Part shown: piece after piece, positions 1 through 7,803 of the stretch
Layout of the letters: every line of letters begins with the position of its first letter
Numbering within the stretch: position 1 is the first letter of the stretch
Assembly: GCA_013036995.1 (NCBI GenBank)
Contig: JAAOXG010000028.1
Span: 19,259-83,258 of the forward strand
Length of the DNA stretch: 64,000 nucleotides
DNA from: Lacrimispora defluvii
GTDB lineage: Bacteria > Bacillota > Clostridia > Lachnospirales > Lachnospiraceae
Reading direction: 5' to 3'
Notes under the pieces: generated by a model
Databases searched by the model: none
Told to the model about the DNA's origin: nothing
Seen by the model: only the letters and a program-made list of their open reading frames with translations
Made by a program: the position numbers and the translations under genes

Positions 1-828
1 CTCGCTGCCAGAATATTGTTTTAAAGGATCCGCGATCCTTTGAGGCAGGAGAAGTGAATGAGAGTCGAACACAAACTGGCTGCCTTCAACTTTTCCTTCA
101 ATAAAATTCATCTGAGGCGCTCCTATAAAACCTGCTACAAATAAATTACATGGCTCATAATAAATTTCTTTAGGAGTTCCAGCCTGCTGGATAATTCCAT
201 CTTTTAAAACCACCATTCGGTCTGCCATTGTCATGGCCTCTGTCTGGTCATGGGTTACATAAACAGTCGTAACCTTTAATTCTCTCTGGAGTCTTACGAT
301 TTCAGCCCTCGTACTTGTTCTCAGTTTTGCATCCAGGTTTGACAACGGCTCATCCATAAGAAATACCTTTGGCCTTCTTACAACGGATCTGGCCAGAGCT
401 ACTCTTTGTTTCTGCCCTCCGGATAATTGTCCCGGCAAACGTTTTAGCAGGCTTCCAATTCCTAAAATTCCCGAGGCTTCTTTCACTTTATCATAAATAA
501 CCGTGTCTTTTTCATGTCTGACACGCATGCTCATCCCAACGTTGTCATAAACCGACATGTTACCATACAGCGCGTAATCCTGGAATACCACCGCAATATC
601 CCGTTCTACAGGTGGGCATTTATTAATTACTTTATCATCCAGAATCAGTTCTCCGTCAGATATCTTTTCCAGTCCGGCAATCATGCGCAGGATTGTTGAC
701 TTTCCACAGCCTGACGGACCCACAAGAACTATAAATTCCCCATCCTGAATCTCCAAATTGAATTTATTGACTGCACAAAATCCATTTCCATATGCTTTGC
801 TTATATTTTTAAACAGGAGTTTCCCCAT
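1..828 (-). CDS. Sugar ABC transporter ATP-binding protein, MsmK/UgpC type (3' end cut by window)
   Basis: Cytoplasmic ATPase that would power the importer encoded just upstream. The reading frame starts at ATG 828 behind a GAGGTGAAAAG ribosome-binding site and stays open to base 1, giving 276 codons of an expected 360-370. Visible motifs are Walker A GPSGCGKST (about residue 37), Q-loop VVFQDY, signature LSGGQKQR, Walker B VFLMDEPLSNLDAKLR and switch histidine VTHDQTEAM. These are the hallmarks of the CUT1-family MalK/MsmK/UgpC group. The C-terminal regulatory OB-fold lies outside the window. It is the last visible gene of the operon starting near 6530. LplB/YtcP-type systems often borrow a shared ATPase, so a dedicated copy is notable. 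Confidence 0.95.
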   Translation of the reverse strand, partial: MGKLLFKNISKAYGNGFCAVNKFNLEIQDGEFIVLVGPSGCGKSTILRMIAGLEKISDGELILDDKVINKCPPVERDIAVVFQDYALYGNMSVYDNVGMSMRVRHEKDTVIYDKVKEASGILGIGSLLKRLPGQLSGGQKQRVALARSVVRRPKVFLMDEPLSNLDAKLRTSTRAEIVRLQRELKVTTVYVTHDQTEAMTMADRMVVLKDGIIQQAGTPKEIYYEPCNLFVAGFIGAPQMNFIEGKVEGSQFVFDSHSLLLPQRIADPLKQYSGSE

Positions 829-843
829 ACTTTTCACCTCATC

Positions 844-1293
844 CTAGCTGACTTCTGACTTCTGTAACTGTTCCTGAAGCCGTTGTCTTATGTTGCTATG
901 CTTTAAACTAACAAAGCCAGCCGCCAGAAGCATAATACCGCCCAAAAGATTTGCAGCCATGATCTCTGTATGTCTGGCATAGGGCTTCAACACAAAGGGA
1001 ACCAGCACAGACATTCTAATCAGCATGTAAATACCAAGAAAAGAAGAAATAACCGCCCACATTTTATGGTAAATATTCACCTTAACGGCACAGGTAAAAA
1101 GTACAAACAATATCAGAATATTAATCATTACCGTAACTCCCATCAGGTAATTTACTGGCATCACATCCAAAATCATAATATCATAGATAAGTTCAGCCAA
1201 TATGGCACATAGAATCAGTGAATATGGCAACACATCCTTTTTATATAATGACACGTATGCCCTTTTTTCTTTTTCAAGCAACCGATTATTCAT
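844..1293 (-). CDS. Unrecognised four-helix membrane protein of the ABC operon
   Basis: 149 residues with a short basic N-terminus and about four hydrophobic helices (roughly residues 22-42, 47-70, 78-100 and 112-130), ending in a charged tail. I do not recognise the family. The start ATG lies inside the end of the preceding gene: the sequence ATGAATAA holds this start and the upstream stop, an 8-base overlap typical of translational coupling. It ends 15 bases before the ATPase gene. Position and coupling suggest an accessory subunit of the importer, but no motif proves it. Confidence 0.8.
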   Translation of the reverse strand: MNNRLLEKEKRAYVSLYKKDVLPYSLILCAILAELIYDIMILDVMPVNYLMGVTVMINILILFVLFTCAVKVNIYHKMWAVISSFLGIYMLIRMSVLVPFVLKPYARHTEIMAANLLGGIMLLAAGFVSLKHSNIRQRLQEQLQKSEVS

Positions 1294-1837
1294 TCCTTGT
1301 GCTCCCCTTCTTCCGATTCTTCTGGAATTTAATATGGCTTCTTCCTATGGCAACGATATAATAAACACAGCTGAAAATATAGGAAATATAGATTCCTGTT
1401 CCAATACGGAACGTGGTAAAATGGGGTTTATAATCACTTACGCTTTCTAACCCCAAATACTTGAAATCCAGGCCTGCATAATAGCTTTCTATGGCCTGAA
1501 GATTAAGCAAGGCATAGACGGTACATGCGCAACAGAGTAGCAGTGACAATTCCATTATGATTAAAGCAAATTTATCCGGTATTTTACCGAAGACCTCCAG
1601 CAGGAAGGAAAGTAATATTACAAGAACTCCAAATACTGCAAAGGTAAAAATTTGTTTATTAAATATTTGCAGGATGTAATCATGAAAAAAAGAAATCTGA
1701 TCATTTTGCTTTAATTTCAGCCCAAACAAATCTTTATACTCCGTCATAAAGCAGAGAGTATAGATGAATACAATGATTACGATCCCGGTATATATTCCTG
1801 CTGCTAATCTTTGAGTTTTAAAATACTTCTGCATCAT
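1286..1837 (-). CDS. Unrecognised four-helix membrane protein of the ABC operon
   Basis: 183 residues with about four membrane helices (roughly 12-32, 60-85, 88-110 and 145-165), a hydrophilic loop after helix 1 and a basic C-terminus. No family is recognised. It lies 49 bases after the binding-protein gene and overlaps the next small membrane-protein gene by 8 bases. The pairing of two adjacent four-helix proteins of similar size suggests a heteromeric membrane unit, which is inference. ATG start at 1837, preceded by AAAAAGGTGGGAG with a slightly long spacing. Confidence 0.8.
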   Translation of the reverse strand: MMQKYFKTQRLAAGIYTGIVIIVFIYTLCFMTEYKDLFGLKLKQNDQISFFHDYILQIFNKQIFTFAVFGVLVILLSFLLEVFGKIPDKFALIIMELSLLLCCACTVYALLNLQAIESYYAGLDFKYLGLESVSDYKPHFTTFRIGTGIYISYIFSCVYYIVAIGRSHIKFQKNRKKGSTRNE

Positions 1838-1886
1838 CAGCTCCCACCTTTTTATAAGGGAGGAGAAAGCCCCCTCCCCCGTTTAA

Positions 1887-3989
1887 TTACTTTTTATCCA
1901 ATGTCATAACATCATAGGCCGCCTGATAAGTTTCTTTATAAATATCAAGTCCCCTCTTTTTAAATTCTGCCAGATACTCTTCGTAGTTTTTTGCTACTAC
2001 GGCTCCCTGAGGCGCATTGCCTTTTGCCTGATAACGGACAATATTAAACATAAATTCTACAATGTCGTCGGTATCCAGAGATGTGGTATCTGCAATTGTT
2101 TCTTTCTGCCTGGAAGTCAGGGAAAAGACCGGAGGAACCATCTTATAATAATTTGGATTATCCCCGCTTACTCCTTTTCCTGCATAAGTTGCAAAATTGG
2201 TCGTTGAATTTTGCAGAAGCGCCCAGCCTTCAAATCCCCGCTCAGAAGTATACTGATACTCAAAGCCGATTTCTTTCTGGTAGCCAATGGGCATCAGGCA
2301 TCCCATCCAGTCTCGTAAAAACGTAGACAGATCTCCTTTTGCCACTTTGCCTGAAGTTTCATATACCCAGCTGGTGAATAAGGGATATTTTAATCCATCC
2401 GGTCCTGTATAATCTTTACCCTCCTCCAGATTCATTGGTAAGCCATAATTCTGCAATCTGCTTCCTTCCTGTGTAAACAGGTAATCCATTACCGCGCATG
2501 CCCGGTGTATCTGATCTTCCGTAGAACCTGCTACAGAAATAGCCCAGCCATCTGGCTTAATGGCTCTCCCATTATCCAGATAATACTGCCATGTACCATT
2601 CACCTTGGCAACCGGAGGCAGAATCACAGCTGTATCAGGATTTAGGGAGTCAGAAGTAGATGACGCAATCCAATCATAAGTCATAAATCCAAAAGACGGT
2701 GCTTCTCCATTATCCGTTCCCCATAGGGTAGATCGGTAATTGGTCTTTTCACTCAGATCATATGCGTCGGAATAGATCAGTCCTTCCGCTTCCATCATGG
2801 ATAAATACTGTAAGACATTGTACACACCTTCTTCTGAATAGGTATACTGGATATGCCCGTTCTCATCAATATACCATCTTGCGGTATAAGAATCTGCTCC
2901 ATGGACTTTCACTCCATCGAAATATGTAGATAAACGAAGCAAATCCTCGCGATAGTTGGACTGTCTTACAAAAAGCGGCCATACAACATCAGCCTTTCCC
3001 TGGGTCAGCAGGGTGGGATTTGCTTTAATACAGCGCATCAGAGCGATCATTTCATCAATGTCATAAGCAGCCTTTTCCCCAAGGAATAATTCCGATGGAC
3101 TGCTGTAATCGTAATTGTCTTTAATATACTGAATTAATGCCCTGGTTAAAGTTTCCCCATTTTTTACTTCCAGATTATTTTGAATTTCAATAATATCCTG
3201 GTCGGTTTTCTTGACAATATCAGTTCCTTCTTTAGGAGAAACCATGCCTCCGTTTTCACCTGTTCTGCGGTTATTACCCACATAAAACCCATTATAATAC
3301 ACATCAAAGGAATTCTTATCGTAGGGAGCGCCCTCTGCATCCAGCAGACCAGTAACCCATGATTCACGTATAACAAAAGATCTTGCTATCTGATTCAGTT
3401 CAGCAATATAAGGTACATGGTAAATATTCCCGTCGTAAGCGGTAATCGCAGATTTAACGTCAGGATTCTTTGTTAAATATTCCTTGAAATTGGGCATATA
3501 GCCGGTTTTCATCATTTCGGTCAGATTTACAAATTTTCCTTCTGTTCCATAAAACATAAGGCGTTCTGCAATTGATTCGCCTCCAAAAATATTGGCTCCG
3601 GAAAAGTTAGACGTGGATTCGGTCTGAATCATATCGCTGGTCTTCACATCCTGTACCGTCACATCGGAAAACTTGCTGTTCAATTCCTTTTCCATATAAG
3701 ACCACATCGGTTTAAGCATGCCGGCCGTTACAACTGTGCCATCCGGCAAGGTCAATGGAGATTCCTGATTATAAGTCATGGTTCTTGACTTATTTCCAGT
3801 GGCAACATTAAATTTTAACTCTACTGTTTCTGTTAAATCGGTTTTATCATCTGCTGCTTCACTGGTTTCCTGTTGTGTTTCAACTGCTGCCCGGGTTGAT
3901 GCCTGATCAACAATGGAAGAACCGCATCCCGTCAATACCGCTGCCAGTAAAGCGGCACACAGTGTACCCCCTGCTACTTTTTTCCTCAT
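1887..3989 (-). CDS. Extracellular solute-binding lipoprotein, LplA/YtcQ-like, unusually long
   Basis: The start is set at ATG 3989 because AGGAGG lies six bases upstream. An in-frame ATG at 4112 has no such site and would hide the signal. The resulting 700-residue protein begins with a lipoprotein signal: basic MRKK, hydrophobic core, then LTGC with the acylated cysteine at about 22. The rest reads as a type I oligosaccharide-binding protein with a Trp/Tyr-rich body, the usual partner of LplB and YtcP permeases. Family members are commonly 430-560 residues, so this one is clearly oversized. It should be anchored outside the membrane and deliver substrate to the two permeases encoded immediately upstream. 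The substrate cannot be read from sequence; a plant or host oligosaccharide is plausible. Confidence 0.93.
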   Translation of the reverse strand: MRKKVAGGTLCAALLAAVLTGCGSSIVDQASTRAAVETQQETSEAADDKTDLTETVELKFNVATGNKSRTMTYNQESPLTLPDGTVVTAGMLKPMWSYMEKELNSKFSDVTVQDVKTSDMIQTESTSNFSGANIFGGESIAERLMFYGTEGKFVNLTEMMKTGYMPNFKEYLTKNPDVKSAITAYDGNIYHVPYIAELNQIARSFVIRESWVTGLLDAEGAPYDKNSFDVYYNGFYVGNNRRTGENGGMVSPKEGTDIVKKTDQDIIEIQNNLEVKNGETLTRALIQYIKDNYDYSSPSELFLGEKAAYDIDEMIALMRCIKANPTLLTQGKADVVWPLFVRQSNYREDLLRLSTYFDGVKVHGADSYTARWYIDENGHIQYTYSEEGVYNVLQYLSMMEAEGLIYSDAYDLSEKTNYRSTLWGTDNGEAPSFGFMTYDWIASSTSDSLNPDTAVILPPVAKVNGTWQYYLDNGRAIKPDGWAISVAGSTEDQIHRACAVMDYLFTQEGSRLQNYGLPMNLEEGKDYTGPDGLKYPLFTSWVYETSGKVAKGDLSTFLRDWMGCLMPIGYQKEIGFEYQYTSERGFEGWALLQNSTTNFATYAGKGVSGDNPNYYKMVPPVFSLTSRQKETIADTTSLDTDDIVEFMFNIVRYQAKGNAPQGAVVAKNYEEYLAEFKKRGLDIYKETYQAAYDVMTLDKK

Positions 3990-4024
3990 AAAATCCTCCT
4001 TCTGCCTTATGGCAAATAAATCAT

Positions 4025-4888
4025 TTATCCTTTTACTCCCCCCATATTCACGCCTTTTGCAAAGTACTTCTGAATATAGGGGTAAATAACTAATACTGGA
4101 ATGATAGAACATATAATAATGGCATAAGCCAGACTGTCTGCGGAATATGCAAGATTAACCGGAGACTCATCATATAGTTTTTGATAATTCTCAATCAACT
4201 GGCGCAGGTATACCTGTAGCGGCTGCTCATAGGGGTTTGCCAGTAACATCCTCGACCAGTAATAACCATTCCATCTTGATATGGCATAGAATAAGGTTAC
4301 TGTTGCGATGCTGGCAGTGGACATTGGTATGTAAACCTTTCCTAGCATCTGAAACTCATTGGCTCCATCCATGATTGCAGCTTCTTCTATCTCTTTTGGA
4401 ATGCTGCTGAAATAGTTTCTGAGAAGTATAATGTTATATGCCTGGACACCGAAGGCTATAATCATTCCCCAACGGTTGTCCACATGCATGGTTTTATAAT
4501 TCAGATACAGAGGAATCATTCCGGCACTGAACCACATGGTAAATACCAGCAGAAAGTTCCATTGCCGTCTGAACATCAGCTTTGTTTTCTGCAATGCATA
4601 TGCACCTGTAATGGAAATTACCATACTCCAGGCAGTACCAAGAACGGTATAGAACAGGGTGTTGGTATACGCTATCCAAAATCCTTTGTTATGCAGCACC
4701 ATATCATAGGCCTGAAATGTCACTGCCTTCGGCAAGAGTACAATCTGGCCGCTTTCATATGCAACCTTTCCGCTGATTGATACGCTGAATGCGTACAAAA
4801 CCGGATACAAGGCAAGCAATGCAAAGATGATAATCATCGTATAGGAAAACACCTTAAATATCTTTTCACTTCTGTTTAAGCGCTCCAT
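4025..4888 (-). CDS. Carbohydrate ABC transporter permease, YtcP/AraQ-like
   Basis: 287-residue inner-membrane permease with about six helices and the conserved EAA loop near residues 180-200 (EEAAIMDGANEFQ...P), which contacts the ATPase. Two adjacent ATGs (4891 and 4888) follow AAGGTG; the second has the better spacing and is chosen. A longer frame from 4957 would overlap the other permease gene and lacks a ribosome-binding site. It ends 35 bases before the binding-protein gene. Together with the next permease it forms the heterodimeric channel typical of CUT1 importers. Confidence 0.93.
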   Translation of the reverse strand: MERLNRSEKIFKVFSYTMIIIFALLALYPVLYAFSVSISGKVAYESGQIVLLPKAVTFQAYDMVLHNKGFWIAYTNTLFYTVLGTAWSMVISITGAYALQKTKLMFRRQWNFLLVFTMWFSAGMIPLYLNYKTMHVDNRWGMIIAFGVQAYNIILLRNYFSSIPKEIEEAAIMDGANEFQMLGKVYIPMSTASIATVTLFYAISRWNGYYWSRMLLANPYEQPLQVYLRQLIENYQKLYDESPVNLAYSADSLAYAIIICSIIPVLVIYPYIQKYFAKGVNMGGVKG

Positions 4889-4907
4889 CATTTTCACCTT
4901 TCCTAAT

Positions 4908-5873
4908 CTACCACAGAGATGTTTCTGATATATTTCTGCTGATTGTATTGGCACCAATCACCAGTGCAAACGCAATCAGGGAATTGAACAGGCTGACTGC
5001 AGCTCCGATTCCGTAATTGCCTGACAGAATACCGATTCTTTGTTCAAAGGTGGAGAGCACATCTGCTGTCACATAAATATTAGCATTGTATAAAAGCAAA
5101 ACTCTTTCATAGCCAATGGTCAGCATACTTCCTATCCTCATGATGATCATAATGATCAGAGTTGGAGCCATACCCGGAAATGTGATAAAGCGGATTTCCT
5201 GAAATTTATTGCCTCCATCGACTTTTAATGCCTCATACAGAGTGGGGGAAATCCCCATAATAGCTGCAAAATAAACAATGGAATTATATCCGCTTTCTTT
5301 CCAGATCCCGACCATAATATAGAGCGGCCTGAAATAATTGGATTTCTGCATGATCGAAACTCCTGGATCAATTAAGCCAATATGCTGGAGCAGAGATGCA
5401 ATAATTCCCGTTGAACGCACTCCGCTGTAAACCAGCATAAGTGCAATTCCTGTAATTGTAACCTCAGAAAGGAAATGAGGCAGGTAGGTTGCGGTCTGCG
5501 TAAGTTTTCTCACCGTATCATTCCCTATTTCAGCAAATAATAAGGCCAGTATAATCGGTACAGGAAATCCAAATATAAGACTGTAAGCACTGATAATAAA
5601 TGTATTTCGGAATGCCTGCCAAAACTCAACCTTATTGACTCCAGAAACAAGGTTAATAAAATTGTCAATTCCTTTAAATTCACTTCCCCATATTCCAAAT
5701 TGAGGATCAAATCTCTTAAACGCAATGAGAAGCCCTCCCATTGGCTTATATGCCCACAAAACAAACCAGATCACCATGGGAAGCAGGAGTACATATAAAC
5801 GCCAGTCCTTTCTCACCGCTTTCCATATTTTTTTTGTTTGGGGCTCACGCATTTTAAATTCTTCCGCTCCCAT
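4908..5873 (-). CDS. ABC transporter permease, LplB/YtcN-like
   Basis: 321-residue permease with about six membrane helices and an EAA-type loop (YEALKVDGGNKFQ). The ending in IGANTISR...ETSLW is typical of LplB-like proteins. Start ATG 5873 is supported by AAGGAG six bases upstream. Its first 20 bases overlap the end of the preceding small membrane-protein gene, so the two are probably translationally coupled. Partner of the YtcP-like permease that follows 19 bases later. Confidence 0.93.
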   Translation of the reverse strand: MGAEEFKMREPQTKKIWKAVRKDWRLYVLLLPMVIWFVLWAYKPMGGLLIAFKRFDPQFGIWGSEFKGIDNFINLVSGVNKVEFWQAFRNTFIISAYSLIFGFPVPIILALLFAEIGNDTVRKLTQTATYLPHFLSEVTITGIALMLVYSGVRSTGIIASLLQHIGLIDPGVSIMQKSNYFRPLYIMVGIWKESGYNSIVYFAAIMGISPTLYEALKVDGGNKFQEIRFITFPGMAPTLIIMIIMRIGSMLTIGYERVLLLYNANIYVTADVLSTFEQRIGILSGNYGIGAAVSLFNSLIAFALVIGANTISRNISETSLW

Positions 5874-6432
5874 TCCCTTCTCCTTCCAAGTAAGTAAAAT
5901 AATATCTCATATCACAAATCAGACCTTTTCGCATTTGAAGAACACAGCACACAATGATATTGATAATCATGGTAAAAAATGTTGCTCCAAAATAATCCTT
6001 AACGCCTGTTGTTTTCCCGGTTAGTAAAAATATGACAATTCCCTTTCCTGCCGAAAGACTGCAATGAGAAAAAAAGATATAAAGAAGCAGAAAAACATGT
6101 CCGTCAGCAATGGTGTTTCTGTTTCTGCTTCCGTAAACCATCATAGGAAGCCCAATAAATGCATTTGACAGAATATAAAATAAAAATCCGGACCAAAGAG
6201 GCATGGAGGAAAACAGTATACTGGGAATTCCTCCAATCATGATCACTACTACTCCCACCGCTCCCCAGCGAATCATGGATATCAGGCAGAGAACCATGGA
6301 AAAGCTGAAATAAAAGCTGCTGTTCCAATATTCCAGCAGCTTATAACTCATAATTTCTGAAATAGCGGCAAGTATTGAGAAAAATAATAAGTCGAAATAT
6401 AGAAACAAAAGATTTTCTTTGGCTTTGTTCAT
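5854..6432 (-). CDS. Unrecognised six-helix membrane protein, first gene of the ABC operon
   Basis: 192 residues, almost wholly hydrophobic, with about six helices (roughly 8-28, 37-55, 58-78, 80-100, 112-130 and 150-165). A pattern around RWGAVGVVVIMIGG and YILSNAFIGLPMMVYG is reminiscent of ECF-type substrate-binding (S) components or YesL-like accessory proteins, but I cannot assign it to either. It is the promoter-proximal gene of the importer operon and overlaps the LplB-like gene by 20 bases. A weak GAGGT lies nine bases before the ATG. Function unknown; a role in substrate capture or assembly is inference from position. Confidence 0.8.
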   Translation of the reverse strand: MNKAKENLLFLYFDLLFFSILAAISEIMSYKLLEYWNSSFYFSFSMVLCLISMIRWGAVGVVVIMIGGIPSILFSSMPLWSGFLFYILSNAFIGLPMMVYGSRNRNTIADGHVFLLLYIFFSHCSLSAGKGIVIFLLTGKTTGVKDYFGATFFTMIINIIVCCVLQMRKGLICDMRYYFTYLEGEGNGSGRI

Positions 6433-6469
6433 AATTAAGAACCTCGTTCACAATAATATTTATAAACTA

Positions 6470-6489
6470 AGATCTCTTAATAGAGATCT
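6470..6489. promoter_or_regulatory. Inverted repeat, probable repressor operator
   Basis: Arms AGATCTCT (6470-6477) and AGAGATCT (6482-6489) around TAAT form a perfect 8-base dyad. It lies about 45-60 bases downstream of the operon promoter in the untranslated leader, where a bound IclR protein would block transcription. The assignment to the adjacent IclR is inference. Confidence 0.5.
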
Positions 6490-6510
6490 CCAGTGCAAAA
6501 GTTCATATAT

Positions 6511-6525
6511 AAGAACCAAGTTCTT
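6511..6525. promoter_or_regulatory. Inverted repeat near the transcription start, possible operator
   Basis: AAGAAC (6511-6516) and GTTCTT (6520-6525) separated by CAA. The dyad covers about +5 to +20 relative to the predicted start of the ABC transcript. AAGAAC recurs at 6437-6442. Confidence 0.45.
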
Positions 6526-6536
6526 GATATGAGCAC

Positions 6537-6565
6537 ATTATACATTTTATTTTTACAATTGTCAA
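6537..6565 (-). promoter_or_regulatory. SigA promoter of the ABC operon
   Basis: On the minus strand: TTGACA (6560-6565), a 17-base spacer, then TATAAT (6537-6542). Both hexamers and the spacing match consensus exactly, implying that strong repression or another control is needed to keep the operon off. Confidence 0.85.
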
Positions 6566-6606
6566 CATAAATGTACATTTTATATTATATGCTTGTTTTT
6601 AAAAGC

Positions 6607-6625
6607 GTATTATTTTAAATAATAC
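6607..6625. promoter_or_regulatory. 19-base AT-rich dyad upstream of the ABC promoter
   Basis: GTATTATTT (6607-6615) and AAATAATAC (6617-6625) around a single T. The loop is too small for an RNA hairpin, so a protein-binding site is more likely. It lies about 45-60 bases upstream of the -35. Binding partner unknown. Confidence 0.4.
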
Positions 6626-6735
6626 AAATAAAAAATGCGAAAATGACCTTCGTATTGTATTACATTATCGTTAACAAAGGGTTCGATTTTCGCATAATAA
6701 TATAGCCCGCAAGTATATGATTAATTAAATAAAGG

Positions 6736-6763
6736 AGGATATCACGGGTTGGGGTGATATCCT
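6736..6763 (-). terminator. Terminator of the IclR gene, overlapping its stop codon
   Basis: A 10-base stem, AGGATATCAC (6736-6745) with GTGATATCCT (6754-6763), and an 8-base loop. On the minus strand it is followed by CTCCTTTATTT. The TGA stop of the IclR gene (6742-6744) lies within the stem. Confidence 0.65.
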
Positions 6764-7497
6764 AAATTTTTTGATATTTGCATTGCTGCCTCTTTAAGTT
6801 CCCGGGCTACCTGCTCATCATCAATTGTTTCATCATAAATATCCGATAAAGAAACAGCTGCTATTACTCTTCCTGTATAATCAAAAATAGGTGCTCCGCA
6901 GCAGCTGGTTATGTCCTCCAATTCCCTCTGATCCAAAGAATACCCCCGTTCCTTTGTTCTTTCCAACTCTTCCAGCAGTTGTTTTTTGGAAGTAATGGTA
7001 TAGTCTGTTAAAGGTTTAAAATCTATCTTGTCCAAAATAGCGCTCTGCTCCTCTTTAGACAAAAATGCAAGGATTGCTTTCCCCAGAGATGTTGCATAGG
7101 CATCTTTTCTGGTCCCGATAGCGCATGAAGCCAGTCTTGCATTTTGCGCCACATATTTATGAACGTATACGATCTTGGTCCCATTTAAAACTGCAACAAA
7201 AGCTGTTTTATTATATTTTTCAGCTATGGGCTGCAGATTTACAGTACATTCTTTAATCAGACTCATATCATCTATATATTTCATCCCCAAGGAGAAAGCC
7301 TCTATCCCCAGACAATATTTCTTATCATTATCACGAAGTGTTGTAATATAGTTCAGTTCCAATAATGACTGTACAATAACAAAAACGCTACTTTTAGCCA
7401 TTCCCATTTCATTGGTAATCTCCTGTAAGGTTATCCCTCTTTTCCTGTCAGCTATCAACTGCAAGATCGTAAATGTACGTTCCACGGTTCGATTCAT
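6742..7497 (-). CDS. IclR-family transcriptional regulator
   Basis: 251 residues. The N-terminal winged helix-turn-helix (about 1-65, including GITLQEITNEMGMAKSS) binds DNA. The remainder is the IclR effector domain, with the typical RLASCAIGTRKDAYATSLGKAILAF and the C-terminal GAPIFDYTGRVIAAVSLS signature. ATG 7497 is preceded by GGGAGG with good spacing. It is transcribed in the same direction as the ABC operon and separated from it by its own terminator. It is the obvious candidate to control that operon through the dyads at 6470-6525, and possibly itself through 7525-7546. The effector is unknown. Confidence 0.95.
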   Translation of the reverse strand: MNRTVERTFTILQLIADRKRGITLQEITNEMGMAKSSVFVIVQSLLELNYITTLRDNDKKYCLGIEAFSLGMKYIDDMSLIKECTVNLQPIAEKYNKTAFVAVLNGTKIVYVHKYVAQNARLASCAIGTRKDAYATSLGKAILAFLSKEEQSAILDKIDFKPLTDYTITSKKQLLEELERTKERGYSLDQRELEDITSCCGAPIFDYTGRVIAAVSLSDIYDETIDDEQVARELKEAAMQISKNLGYHPNP

Positions 7498-7524
7498 TTC
7501 ATACCTCCCTAAGTTTATATATAC

Positions 7525-7535
7525 GAATCAGATTC
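7525..7535. promoter_or_regulatory. Dyad downstream of the iclR promoter
   Basis: GAATC-A-GATTC, with the related pair ATTC (7532-7535) and GAAT (7543-7546) next to it, located at about +5 to +15 of the IclR transcript. Possible autoregulatory site; the sequence differs from the dyads at the ABC promoter. Confidence 0.35.
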
Positions 7536-7547
7536 ATAATTAGAATG

Positions 7548-7576
7548 ATTGTATTCTTTTTTTCTCATAGTGTCAA
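7548..7576 (-). promoter_or_regulatory. SigA promoter of the IclR gene
   Basis: Minus strand TTGACA (7571-7576), a 17-base spacer, then TACAAT (7548-7553), about 50 bases before the ATG. Confidence 0.75.
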
Positions 7577-7752
7577 TATGTAACGCAATGTTCTATTTTT
7601 CAGGAAAATATGTGAAATAGAATAATTACTGACAGAAACCATGATAGTACTATCGCATAGCATGCTTAATAGACATATTAGTTCCAAATTTTCTAACACC
7701 TTGGGATTTGGGTAGGTTTTACTTCTGTGATTTTATAGAGTTCTAGACGAAA
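7577..7752. other. Non-coding stretch between acetyltransferase terminator and IclR promoter
   Basis: With its flanking sites this forms a 306-base gap between genes. It has no plausible reading frame. The only visible structure is the 12-base palindrome GATAGTACTATC (7643-7654), whose partner is unknown. Confidence 0.5.
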
Positions 7753-7792
7753 AGCTTGTCCAGGCAGTTTATTATACTCACCTGAACAAGCT
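7753..7792 (-). terminator. Terminator of the AAC(3)-like gene
   Basis: A 12-base stem with one G-U pair joins 7753-7764 and 7781-7792 around a 16-base loop. On the minus strand it is followed by TTTTCG. It begins 11 bases after the acetyltransferase stop codon. Confidence 0.7.
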
Positions 7793-7803
7793 AAAATGAA
7801 TTA

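Larger units (their letters stand above)
6433..6741. other. Control region of the ABC operon, no gene
   Basis: 309 AT-rich bases between the IclR gene and the operon. They contain the IclR terminator, a consensus SigA promoter reading toward the operon, two inverted repeats downstream of it, a 12-base palindrome AAATGTACATTT (6569-6580) just upstream of the -35, and a 19-base dyad (6607-6625). No reading frame of note. Confidence 0.7.

Noticed and set aside
1..828. Truncated ATPase as a pseudogene
   Set aside because: The frame is intact to the window edge; it is cut only by the window.
6665..6700. GGGTTCGATTTTCGC, resembling a tRNA T-arm
   Set aside because: No acceptor stem, anticodon arm or D-arm can be placed around it.
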